This document shows positions 23,582 through 34,256 of a stretch of DNA of 64,000 nt, piece by piece. The DNA is from Physcomitrium patens (taxonomy: Eukaryota > Streptophyta > Bryopsida > Funariales > Funariaceae). A program made the translations under genes and the position numbers. Where the stretch lies: contig NC_037276.1 of assembly GCF_000002425.4 (NCBI RefSeq), positions 776,380 to 840,379 of the forward strand, in the 5' to 3' direction. The stretch's first letter is position 1. Every line of letters starts with the position of its first letter. The notes under the pieces were generated by a model. The model did no database searches. It saw only the letters and a list, made by a program, of their open reading frames with translations, and was not told the DNA's origin.

Positions 23582-24408
23582 TGTTGTATTGTAACATGAC
23601 TATATGGTAAAAATATAAATGAAAAAGATTTATTAATATTTAGTCATCATGGATGTTAGAAACAGTGGCCAATTCCAGTGCCAATATTCAGAAGCCAATT
23701 AATGTCATCCCATTACAAGCTAAACCACTGAATGTAACAACAGCGTATGCTTCATCGATGTCATTGAACCAAGTACCCTTAGTACCAATGGAATGACCAG
23801 AATCATTTTTTAATCCTACATGGAACAAGCCTAGTAGATATATACTGCTGGAGACATCCAATATGCTTGATGGGGGTACAAGAAGACCACTTCATTGTTT
23901 CTATTGCAGACATATTAGTCATTATGCTAGTGAATGTCCTAATCCCAGAATAGTGACAATTATGTGCCAGTATATGGAAATAGCAAGCAGTCTAGGCATA
24001 CTTATCAGCAATGTAATACTCCGTTCAATTTCAATAATCGAAATCAGCAGATCTTAAGCCAAGAAAAAATTAAGGAGATAAATCGAGATCCTGAAGATTC
24101 TTCGATAAATCGGGTAGAATATGTCCAAGGTGTTCTTATCAAGAGTCGACAAAAGAAGAAAAGACCAATTCAACATTTGGATGAGCCTAATGTGAAGGGC
24201 TGTAGAATAAGTAGTTATTTTCAGAATGTAGATATCTAATGTATAGTATAAACAAGCATAGATAACTATTGAAAAGGTGGTTCAGTAGATAGAATAGATG
24301 AATAGTCAAGAAAAGTAGTTATCATCTGTAGTATAGGAGTTGGTATCTCAGGATAGTATAAGGAGGATGGGAGTGAGGAAGAAAATGCCAGACTGCAATA
24401 GTACTTAG
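23582..24408 (+). mobile_element. A0: old, expanded LTR related to family A, left part
   Basis: Starts TGTTGTATTGTAACATG, the family A LTR start, preceded by GTGT (23578-23581), which in other integrase copies is GCG-containing sequence. The first 650 bp align with the start of the A LTR but with an extra 250 bp coding for a CCHC motif. T3 is inserted at 24408, and A0 resumes at 39524. Positions 24240-24408 match nothing I recognise. Confidence 0.6.
23653..24239 (+). pseudogene. CCHC zinc-knuckle gag-like ORF inside the A0 LTR
   Basis: An ORF of about 195 codons from ATG 23653, with one stop (TGA near 23794) and one frame change near 23960. It encodes NSSANIQKP near the start, then a C-x2-C-x4-H-x4-C knuckle (CFYCRHISHYASEC), then a polar tail with TPFNFNNRNQQ and lysine-rich KKKRPIQ. 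Such knuckles bind RNA in retroelement gag proteins. It is unlike the family A gag knuckle (CIWCDDASHTRKDC). Parts of the same reading frame survive in every A LTR (NSSANTERPGSVTPLQ), with the knuckle deleted. I infer capture of a foreign gag piece into an ancestral LTR. Confidence 0.6.
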
Positions 24409-24960
24409 TGTCAAGGACAAAGACTCCATGAGAAAAAATATACACAAAAAGGCTATCTTGATATAATAAGTCAAAATATAAACAAATATGTATATTAAAA
24501 GGAAACTGGAATGCCTATTGCCACAAGACAAGAAACTAAAGACTCTTGAACCTGGACTAGGAGTAAGAAAGGAGTTGACAAGAATGAAGAAGCCTTCACT
24601 CTTGTCTCTATATATACTATCTAACTAGGGACTACGTGGCGACGTTCTATAGGACCTCCAATATGTGTTGACTTTATAAGACACATGCCTTGACTTACAA
24701 GGCAAGTTTTTCTACGTGTGGGCCACATAGTTAGCTTGATCTTCAAGCTAATAACATGTGTGGCACATGGCCAACTTGTTGACCACGTTTCTAATCCAAA
24801 AAGTCAATTAAAGACACCTATGAAGTCAAAGCAGCATCTAGGAAGTTTCTAGAAAGCTTCCATATGAAATATTATAGAATTAACTTACTTTTATCTACTT
24901 TTACTTACTTCTATCTATTTCTATATGTAATTATTAGCTTACATGATTATGGTCGTGACA
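24409..24960 (-). repeat. T3 3' LTR
   Basis: 552 bp. On the minus strand it starts TGTCACGACCATAATC and ends TCCTTGACA. Confidence 0.9.
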
Positions 24961-24976
24961 TTATCCCCCCTTTTAG
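24961..24976 (-). promoter_or_regulatory. T3 polypurine tract
   Basis: The minus strand reads CTAAAAGGGGGGATAA immediately before the 3' LTR, the expected plus-strand primer. T4 has the equivalent at 42514-42527. Confidence 0.8.
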
Positions 24977-25001
24977 AGACGAGTTCCACGAGGAGTGGTC
25001 A

Positions 25002-25424
25002 TCATATGTTGAGAAAATCTATGATGCGACGAATTGTATTCGCCACATACTCTGATCTCTGTTCTCTTCGAAGATGATTGATAGGGCCTCTCAACCATCG
25101 GTAGTGTCCCATACCAGGGCAGGAAGACCACCCAGTTATTTGATCATTGTTGAGGCCTTCGTAACTTCCTTCGAATAGAATATTTAGAACACCATTAGGA
25201 GTTGTTCCTACCTCTAGCAAAATCACCAAACATCGGGAGTCCCTTCCCAAATCGTGATACCAAACGCGTTGTATCTCACCATCTATTCAAGGAAGAACAT
25301 GTCGTTCTTGAAGATCTTCATCTCGATTGTGTCGTCTTGAAGGTTGTGACAATCGTAATGTCTCGTCTGGCAGGTCAGCAAATGAAGGTTCTTGAGTTGA
25401 ATCCGCTGGTTGTTGGCTCTCCAT
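25002..25424 (-). pseudogene. T3 accessory ORF downstream of the chromodomain
   Basis: 140 codons from ATG 25424 to TGA at 25002, in the sense orientation of T3 and after the end of pol. One in-frame TGA at codon 46 (25287-25289) reads CGA in T4, so the ancestor was open. The N-terminal third is polar and arginine-rich (RLSQPSRRHNRDED). The C-terminal half carries GMGHYRWLRG and NHLRREQ. T4 has a 140-codon homologue at 42555-42977, and T5 a diverged 117-codon one at 53521-53874. No known domain is recognised. A3 is inserted 7 bp before its start codon. The function is unknown; position suggests an element-encoded accessory protein. Confidence 0.75.
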
Positions 25425-25435
25425 CTAATTAGCGT

Positions 25436-26795
25436 TGTCGTGTTATAACACGAGTATACAGTGAAAATAAAAAAAAAAAAAAAAAAAAAGAAGGCGAATT
25501 TTATTAATATTCGGTTACCTCAAATATTGGGAGCATCGACCAACTCCAGCGCAAATACCGAGTGGTCAGGTTCAGTCACCCCGTTACAATCAGCCGAGTT
25601 ATACTGAAATGCTCTGTTCGATTCTAATAACGGGAGTTAGTAGGATGAGAAGGACCAATTCACACGACGGGTTTGAAGAGCCAATTGGATCCAATTTTGA
25701 GAATCCAATCTGGGTCCTCTTACCCAATATGAGACCTGTATTGGTGGGGCAACCCAATGCAGTCTAGTTACGGGAAAATCCAAGTCTTACTACGGGCCTC
25801 AGCCAGTCTGACGCGAAGACCAATTTGACCCAATTACGTGAGCATCCAAGTTACTACGGGCATCTTATCCAATATGGGACCTGAATTCGTCGGGCGACTC
25901 AATGTGGTCCCGATTATGGGATTTCGATTCTGTTTCGGGCTGTCCTGTTCTTTGTGCCGTTTCACGGAACGTTGTTTACGGTAAATGGATTTCTTAAAGG
26001 TAAAAACGGAGGAGAAGGCCTTGATGGCGTGAGCCAATTTCGGATCTAAGCTCTGACGGCGGGAGCCAATTCCGGATCTAAGATGGAAGATTGAAGAAAT
26101 TCAGAGGATAAGGTTAGGGGAGAGGATAGTTTTGAAGGAGGGAGGTTTTTTTTTTCGGGGAATCTGGGGGGGAGCAAGTTTTCAAGCTTCGGCAAGGTTA
26201 CCAGTTCAGTTTTTTCATTGGAGGGTTTTGAAGATCAAGGGAATTAGAGAGAGGGAGCTTCATGCTTCGGGTCGGGGAAGGAAAGACATAGAATTTGGAT
26301 TTTTCTTCTTCATAGAGTTTTGGAAAGACTGAGGCAATCGCTGCTGAAGTCAGTGTTGTAATGGTGAATCGGGATTTTTAAATGAAGTGGGTTTGAATAC
26401 TCTTGACTGTTTTGTAAAATCGAGTTACGTCTGTGATTGAAGGATTAAAAGGGTGTCTATAGGATTGAGTATACGGAGTGAATGAAATTTATTGGGTTAA
26501 TCTAACAGGACAGTCAGTGGATACAAGATCGTAAGTAGAAAGGGGTATTGAAAATTAACAGTTTGGGTTGTTCGGGGTTCTCTGTAACGTCTAGAGACCT
26601 ATCGCCTGGAGCAAAAAAAAAGACTTCGACAAGCAGTCCAAGTGCATCCGTATAGATTTACGGTACATTGTTACAGTCGTTTATATTTCGGCAGTCAAAA
26701 ACTGATAGACTGCTTGACTATCGGCGAATCTCCATACTACCTTCTACAGCCAGATGCCCGGCGCGTTCTTGAGCAGGAAAGCACCTAATATGACA
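25436..26795 (+). repeat. A3 5' LTR
   Basis: 1360 bp, starting TGTCGTGTTATAACACG and ending AATATGACA. An A run of about 21 lies near 25469-25489. The T run at 26146-26155 is 10 nt long, against 48 in the 3' copy. Confidence 0.9.
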
Positions 26796-26799
26796 TAAG

Positions 26800-26817
26800 T
26801 GGTGAACCCGACGTGAA
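26800..26817 (+). other. A3 primer binding site
   Basis: TGGTGAACCCGACGTGAA, 4 nt after the LTR; same as A1 and A2. Confidence 0.75.
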
Positions 26818-26866
26818 AGCTTGAGGTAGAAGGTATTGGATTTCAGTTGATTTTATCTTTATTTTT

Positions 26867-29240
26867 ATAGAAAACGAAAATAAAAATTTGGAAGGATTTT
26901 TGGAAGAAGTTTCTGATGGGGAGTCTTCTAAAGGACAAGGTATGCACATGGATCCGTCTATTGCTAGTTTGTTTCAAGCCTTCTCATTGTCAATGCAGCA
27001 ACAACAAAGCAATGATCGAAAGGAAGCTTTGGCAACCAAAGCATTGCAAGCAGTGGTCAATAAAATTGATCAATTTGATGGGAGGAATATTTCAAGGTAT
27101 TTAAGATGTTATGTTCGTGAAATGGAATTAAATCGGGTTTCTGAGAAGAAAATGGTTGTACTATTTGGACTTGCCACGATACCGGAGATAAGGGACCACA
27201 TTACATCAATTACGGATCGTTGTGGGAATTCATGGGAGGATTTTTCACATGCATTGAAAGACGAATATTTCTTGGAAGATGCTGATCGCGTTACAAAGAA
27301 GCTGTTTGTGGGATGGATTGAACGGCCCAATAAGAATTTGCAAGCAACAGAGCTACTAAGGGAATTTGAGAGGCAGTACTCTCAATTATCGAAGGTAGAA
27401 AAATTGACATTGGAGCTGAACAAAGTTGATCTATTTCTTCAAGCTGCTGATGGAGAATTGCAAGAGAAATTAGAACCCCTTCTTGAAGACAAAGAAGAAG
27501 ATGAAGGATTGACAACGAAGTGGAAGAACGTTGAAGATGCGGTAGGGTTGCTTACAAAAAAAAGAAAGGAGGAAGGATAGGAGCAATATTCCGAAAACAG
27601 TACAAGCACCCAAAGCTCCAGTACGTACAACACCACCGACAATGCCTACAGTTCAACCTTCGACATCCTTGTCAAAGAAAGCAGATATGGATATGGAAGA
27701 AATTATACGAGGAATGCGAGATCTTCAAATCAAATTGGCAAGACTTGAAGAGAATACTTCTATAAACAATTCGAAGAATGTTTCAAAACAAGGATATGTA
27801 CAAAGATGCATTTGGTGTGATGATGCTTCACACACTAGAAAAGATTGCAATGAATTTAATAATATGATACGGCAGGGAATTATTTGCTGGAAAGATGGGA
27901 AGATAGCATTGAAAGATAGGGAGGATCTTCTTCAAACCAATTTTGGCAAGGGAGGAATGAGAGCATTGGTTCAAGATTACTTAAAAGAGCATGAAACAGT
28001 AGTACGAGAAAGTGCAAGTTATGGTGCTAGAGTAGATGATGAAATTGGTGGAAGTACGAAAACTAGTGAGTTTTGGGCTTCTGCCGTTTTTACAATGCAA
28101 GAAGGGAAATTACCTCGAGAAGCGTTATTGAGAACTGCAGCTACAATACGAGGAAGAACAGGTTGGGAGGATCCTGTTGAGTCTCTTTCAGTTCATGCAT
28201 ATATTGCTAAGAGCCAACATGAAGCTTTGATGGAAGAAAAAAGACGAGGAAGTTTTGATGATACTAGAGAAGGAAATTCTTTTAAGAGGCAAACTCGAGG
28301 AGACAAGGCTCTGGAGGCAGCTTCACAAGAATTGCCTGTAAAGGATACCTCAGCATCATTGGGAGAAAAAACAACGGAGACAAAAGATAAGGGCAAATCA
28401 ATTGCTTATAAGCTACTTTCTGACATTGAAGCGGCAACAAATTTGAAAGGGGTGTTGGAAGAACGTATATTAAACGCTAAGGTGGAATTCACATTGAAAA
28501 GAGTCTTGGAAATTGCAAAGAAGGAGTTTCATGATGTTATCATTGACAGCATTAAGCGAAAGAGGTAATTAATGAGCGAAACTGGAATGAGTCATGCTAT
28601 TGATGCAAGAATATGTAGAGATGAAGAAGAGGTTGATATTGGTTACAAGCAACCAACAAATGAAAAGAATGGGTATAATCAGCGAGTACGTTTTGAAGAT
28701 TCTAGTGACAAGGAAATGGAAACTTTGAGCCATTATACTCGAAAGCATTGGGCAAGGACAACTACTGAGGTATTGGTGAAGGTAGGAGATATAGAAGAAC
28801 CAATAGTTGCTTTGATCAACCATGGTTCTGAAATAAATCTCATGTCTAAAGATCTTTATAAGAAGCAAAAATGGCCAATTGATATGGAACATGGATGGGC
28901 AATACGAGCAGCTAATAACACATGAGGCGAATTATATGGAGCTTGTCCAGATGTCAAAATTTGGATTGGGGATGTTGCGACGGAGCAACATTTCTTTGTT
29001 CAAGATATAACATCTTATCCGTTGATTTTAGGACAACCTTATATCACGGCAACACCGATGGAAACAAAGGTACTTGACGATGGTTCTGCTTATGCAAGGG
29101 TACGGAGCAAAGATGGGAGGAAAGCTGTACAATTTCTAACATTACCTCCTAACCATGAACGGAATCGAGATAGGTTGAGGGAGAAACCATTGCCAAAGAT
29201 TGTTGAAGGATTTAAGGATTTTGGGGAGGTACCACTGTAA
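26867..29240 (+). pseudogene. A3 gag-protease (broken)
   Basis: The ancestral start is at 26867 (now ATA; ATG in A1), with usable ATGs at 26942 and 26948. Gag runs to 27580, where an indel in an A-rich stretch shifts the frame; it continues to 29240. The CCHC knuckle CIWCDDASHTRKDC is at 27807-27848. After a long charged linker comes the protease with active site N-H-G-S (28818-28829; D-H-G-S in A1) and an ILGQPYITA motif. Stops at 28566 (CAA to TAA) and 28923 (TGG to TGA). The product would be capsid, nucleocapsid and retropepsin. The D-H-G-S site is unusual for plant Ty3 elements. Confidence 0.85.
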
Positions 29241-32200
29241 AGCGAGATTATGGAGGTACAAAAGAGGAGGTACTCTCGCGAGATGAAGGTACCTTTGATG
29301 CGAGTTTTATTGGTATATTGGAGAATGGAAATATTATGTATAAGAAAGTTGATGATTTTAAAAGAAAAGAAAGAAAAAGATTATATGATATTGAAGGACA
29401 GTTACGCAAGATAGGTACATTGCAAGATGATAAGAGGATTATGGGTGTTTATGAAGAAAATGGACTGGAAGATTCATTGGAATTGATTACATCTATTGGG
29501 TTAGGGGATAATGATAAGATTGTTGAGATTCATTCGAGAGAGGTTTATACCATGCTTGAATCTTTTCAAGCACCAGAAGTCACAGTAGAGACGAGATATA
29601 AAACGGCAGATAAGAAGGTAAAGCCTGTTGCCGGACCATTACCAGAGGATTCTAAAGAACAAATGGGAGAAGCATCAAAAGAAGCAAGTTTAAGAGATCC
29701 AATGAGTATTGGACATCAGTTTACTGAAGAGACTTTTAAAGAATTGAAGATTGGTTCTGATGGTTCTTTATTGTCGGAGGAAATTACTTGCTTCAAAAAG
29801 ATGTTGGCTAAACAAGGTAGATCGTTTGCCTTCAAATCTCATGAAATTGGGTGTGTGGATCCAAATATTATAACACCTATGGTTATCTTCACTGTACCGT
29901 ATGTACCTTGGAATCTAAGACCGATTCCAGTACCGAGGGCACATTTACCTAAATTGGTGGAACTATTGAAAGAAAAGATAAAGATGAAAATATTAGAACC
30001 TTCATTTGCGCCGTATTCTAGTCGATGGTTTACGGTACCTAAGAAAAATGGGTCACTACGGTTTATTCAAGATATGCAGCCGGTGAATGCTGTAATTGTC
30101 AGGAATGCAGGAATTGGACCTATTGTGAATGAATTTGCTGAGGCGTTTACTGGAAGGGTGATCTATTCAATGGGTGATTTGTATTCAGGTTATGATCAAT
30201 TTCAACTTGCCGAAGGAAGTAGAGTTATGACAATGATGAGGACACCGCTTGGATTGGTTAGAATGTGCACTCTTCCTCAAGGCGTGACCAACTCAGTTGC
30301 GCATATGATGAATGGGATGAATAAGGTATTGAGAGATTTTATTCCGAAAAAGACTATGCCTTTTCTGGATGATGTTCCTATAAAAGGGTGTAGAGAAGGA
30401 AACAAGGATGAAACTTTAGATACGAGGGGGTGTCGCAGATATGTTGTTGATCATATACAAGATTGTGAAAAGATTTTAACTCGGCTTGGAGAAGTTCATC
30501 TTACATTATCGGGTATGAAGTCCATATTTGGAGTGCGAGAGGTTGTAATTATTGGACATTTATGCGGATCTTATGGAAGAAAACTAGATCTGACTAAAGT
30601 TGATGCAATTGGAAGGATGAAAGAGGATTGTGGTTCTTTAATAGAGGTTCGCAGGTTTTTGGGTGCATGTGTATTTTATCGAATCTGGATCCCTCATTTT
30701 GCTCACATAGCGGATCCATTATATGAACTGTTACGCAAGGGTTACCGATTTGAATGGAAAGAAAGGCATATTCAGGCAATGCAAAGATTGAAGAAATTAT
30801 TGATGTCACCTCCAATATTGAGGAAGGTTGATTATAAGTGCAATAGACCAGTGATTCTTACTGTAGACGCTAGTCCAATTGCCGTTGGATGGGCTGTGGG
30901 TCAAGATGATTCGAATGGGAGTAGATTTGCAGTTCGATTTGGGCCTAAAGTTTTAAGTATTCGTCAGCATGCATATTCGCAAGTCAAAAGAGAACTTTGA
31001 GGAGTCGTTTCGGCTATGAAAGCTGAAAAGGATTATTTGATTGGGACAGTAGTAGTAATTGAAACAGATTGCTTGCCATTGCTTGGAATGATTATTAACT
31101 GTTCAACGCCAGATATTGCAATGTTGAAATGGATTGCTTAAATTAAGTCACTAAATCCAGAATTTAAGCATATCACTGGAAAGGACAATTTAGTAGCAGA
31201 CATGCTATCTCAAGCAAGATACCAGAGGGAAGACAAAATGGTTGAAGACATTGATGATATCGGATTGAAATTCTATTCAATATCAAATCTCAACAGAGAA
31301 GACAAGCTATTTCTTGAAGAATCTTATGAAGGAGAATTATTGGATATTGGTCATTATTTGAATACCTTGACTAAGCAGGGGAATTGGTCTACAGAAAAAT
31401 TCAAACAAATAAGAAAAAAAGCATATGGATTTTTACTTCGATATGGATTCTTATGGAAGAGACCGAAGAAAGGAATTGGGATGCCACAATGAGTGATAGG
31501 CAAAAGGGAAGAAAAACTAAAATTATTAAAGGAGTTTCATGATAGTTTATGGGCAGGGCATAGAGGAATCTGGGCTACTTTTGCTAAACTCAAGGAACGA
31601 TATTGGTGGAAAAATATGTATCGAGATGTACTCTCATTTGTAGAGTCATGTGAAATCTGTCAATCGTATTCTAATATCCGACATCGAGATGGTCTTCATC
31701 CTACGTATCCTCTGGCTATTCATTTTAAATAGGTTGTTGATTTGATTATTATGCCGGTTGGGTTATGGCAGATGAGATATTTGATTTTAGCTCGTGAAGA
31801 TTTATCAAATCAAGTAGAAGGAAGAGCATTGAGGACAAAATCTACACAGGGGATTTGTAGGTTTTTGCTTGAAGATGTCATTTGCCGCTACAGATGCATA
31901 GGAAAAATCACTGCAGATCGTGGAGAATTAAATGCACAAGAAGCTCGTAAGTTCTTTGAAAAATGTGGAGTTAAACTATCACTGACTACTGCTTATAATC
32001 CGGAAGGGAATGCGAAAAGCGAACGCGGTCACCCGCCGATTGTGAAAGCATTGGTTAAAGCTTGTAATGGGAAAGTTGAAGAGTGGCCATGGCTTTTGTC
32101 ATTTGCATTATGGGCTGATCGAACAACACATAGTTCGGTGACAGGATATATGCCAGTAGAACTTATGACAGGTCAAAAACCAATTATGCCGATTGAAGAA

Positions 32201-32716
32201 AAGGTACTTACTTGGAGTATACTACCATGGGAAGATGGATTGACAAGAGAAGAACTTATGGCTATTAGGATTCGACAATTGGAGCAAAAAACGGAAGATG
32301 TCCAGATAGCATTAGAAAGGTTAAAAAGAGCAAGGTTACAAAACAAGGCGCGATTCGATAAGCAACATCGATTGAGACCAAAAGCAATCGAGGAAGGTGA
32401 CTGGGTACTTGTTTATGATAATAGTCTAGATAATCAACATAGTACTTTGCGGAAATTTTCAAAACGTTGGTTTGGACCATATGTTGTAACAACTGTTCAT
32501 GATAATGCGACTTACTCATTACGGGAGTTAGATGGTACAAAATTGAAAATATCAATTGCAGAGAAGCGAGTAAAAATATTTAAACGAAGACATGCAGAGA
32601 TGAATATGGAAGACCTTAATGAAGGTACAGAGATTCCGCTGCAAGAAGATGAAAGTGATTTGGATAATGAAGGTGACGAAGACGAACTCGACAAAGACGT
32701 AGGGGATATATTCTGA
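29240..32716 (+). pseudogene. A3 reverse transcriptase-RNase H-integrase (four in-frame stops)
   Basis: Open in the -1 frame relative to gag-protease. The leader is followed by the reverse transcriptase (about 29890-30560) with WFTVPKKNGSLRFIQDM and catalytic F-L-D-D (30362-30373). It then has RNase H (VDASPIAVGW near 30870) and the integrase with an H-x6-H and C-x2-C zinc site (31538-31660) and core residues D 31738, D 31916, E 32021. A KRWFGPYVV C-terminal module and an acidic tail close it. Stops at 30998, 31139, 31490 and 31730 all look like decay of TGG, TAT or CGA codons. No chromodomain. From memory the polymerase resembles a Ty3-like family common in mushroom-type fungi more than usual plant lineages. 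Confidence 0.87.
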
Positions 32717-32740
32717 ATCAAACAGCAATTGGGTAAATTG

Positions 32741-32778
32741 GTGCATACCGGAGGATGCACAGGTTCAGAGGGGGTGGA
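32741..32778 (+). promoter_or_regulatory. A3 pre-LTR hairpin and polypurine tract
   Basis: GTGCAT/ATGCAC stem around ACCGGAGG (32741-32760), then AGAGGGGGTGGA directly before the 3' LTR. Confidence 0.75.
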
Positions 32779-33479
32779 TGTCGTGTTGTAACAAGAGTAT
32801 ACAGTGAAAATAAAAAAGAAAAAAAAAGAAGGAGAATTTTATTAATATTCAGTTACCTCGAATATTGGTAGCATCGACCAACTCCAACGCAAATACCGAG
32901 TGGTCAGGTTCAGTCACTCCGTTACAGTCAGCCGGGGCATACTGAAATGCTCCGTTCGATTCTAATAACGGGAGTTAGCAGGATGAGAAGGACCAATTCA
33001 CACGACGGGTTTGAAGAGCCAATTGGATCCAATTTCGAGAATCCAATCTGGGTCCTCTTATTCAATATTACACCTGTATTGGTGGGGCAACTCAATGCAG
33101 TCTAGTTACGGGAAAATCCAGGTCTTACTACGGGCCTCAGTCAGTTTGACGCGAAGACCAATTTGACCCAATTACGCGAGCATCCTGGTTACTACGGGCA
33201 TCTTACCCAATATGGGACCTGAATTGGTCGGGCGACTCAATGTGGTCCCGATTACGGGGTTTCGATTCTGTTTCGGGCTGTCCTGTTCTCTGTGCCATTT
33301 CAGGGAACGTTGTTTACGGTAAATGGATCTCTTAAAGATAAAAACGGAAGAGAAGGCCTTGATGACGTGAGCCAATTTCGGATCTAAGCTCTGACGATGG
33401 GAGCCAATTCCGGATCTAAGATGGAAGATTGAAGAAATTCAGAGGATAAGATTAGGGGAGAATATAGTTTTAGGGAGGG

Positions 33480-33531
<52 letters not shown>

Positions 33532-34169
33532 GGGGAATCTGGGGGGGAGCTAGTTTTCAAGTTTTTGCAAGGTTACCAGTTCGGTTTTTCATTGGAGGGT
33601 TTTGAAGATCAAGGGAATTAGAGAGAGGGAGCTTCATGCTTCGGGTCGGGGAAGGAAAGACATAGAATTTGGATTTTTCTTCTTCATAGAGTTTTGGGAA
33701 GACTGAGGCAATCGCTGTTGAAGTCAGTGTTGTAATGGTGAATCGGGATTTTTAAATGAAGTGGGTTTGAATACTCTTGACTGTTTTATAAAATCGAGTT
33801 ACGTCTGTGATTGAAGGATTAAAGGGGTTTCTATAGGATTGAATATGCGGAGTGAATGAAATTTATTGGGTTAATCTAACAGGACAGTCAGTGGATACAA
33901 GATCGTAAGTACAAAGGGGTATTGAAGATTAACAGTTTGGGTTGTTCGGGGTTCTCTGTAACGTCTAGAGACCTATCGGCTGGGGCAAAAAAAAAGACTT
34001 CGACAAGCAGTCGAAGAGCATCCATATAAATTTACAGTACATTGTTGCAGTCGTTTATATTCCAGCAGTCAAAAACTGATAGACTGCTTGACTATCGGCG
34101 AATCTCCATACTACCTTCTACAGCTAGACACCCGGCGCGTTCTCGAGCAGGAAAGCATGTAATACGACA
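32779..34169 (+). repeat. A3 3' LTR
   Basis: 1391 bp, starting TGTCGTGTTGTAACAAG and ending AATACGACA. It is longer than the 5' LTR mostly through the T run at 33483-33530 (48 T), which must have expanded after insertion or in assembly. Confidence 0.9.
33483..33530. repeat. Poly(T) run of 48
   Basis: Homopolymer inside the A3 3' LTR; the 5' LTR has 10 T at the same place. Confidence 0.9.
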
Positions 34170-34256
34170 GTGTCAAAAATGCAAAGAAGTTACAAACAAA
34201 GATAGGAAATGGAATGTTATCTTGCCTCAATCTTGTCTCTTTTATAAGAGAGATTT

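Larger units (their letters stand above)
25436..34169 (+). mobile_element. A3: most complete family A retrotransposon
   Basis: LTRs at 25436-26795 and 32779-34169. A 4-bp duplication GCGT (25432-25435) and GTGT (34170-34173) differs by one C-to-T change. Internal order: primer site, gag-protease, RT-RNase H-integrase in the -1 frame, hairpin, polypurine tract. It is the only copy here with all pol domains. Stops and one gag frameshift make it non-functional. Inserted in T3. Confidence 0.92.

Noticed and set aside
24322-24531. A 69-codon minus-strand ORF spanning 24409
   Set aside because: It crosses the A0/T3 insertion boundary, so it cannot be an old gene, and has no recognisable motif.
32265-32555. 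A 96-codon minus-strand ORF
   Set aside because: Antisense to the A3 integrase; its amino-acid pattern follows the sense codons.
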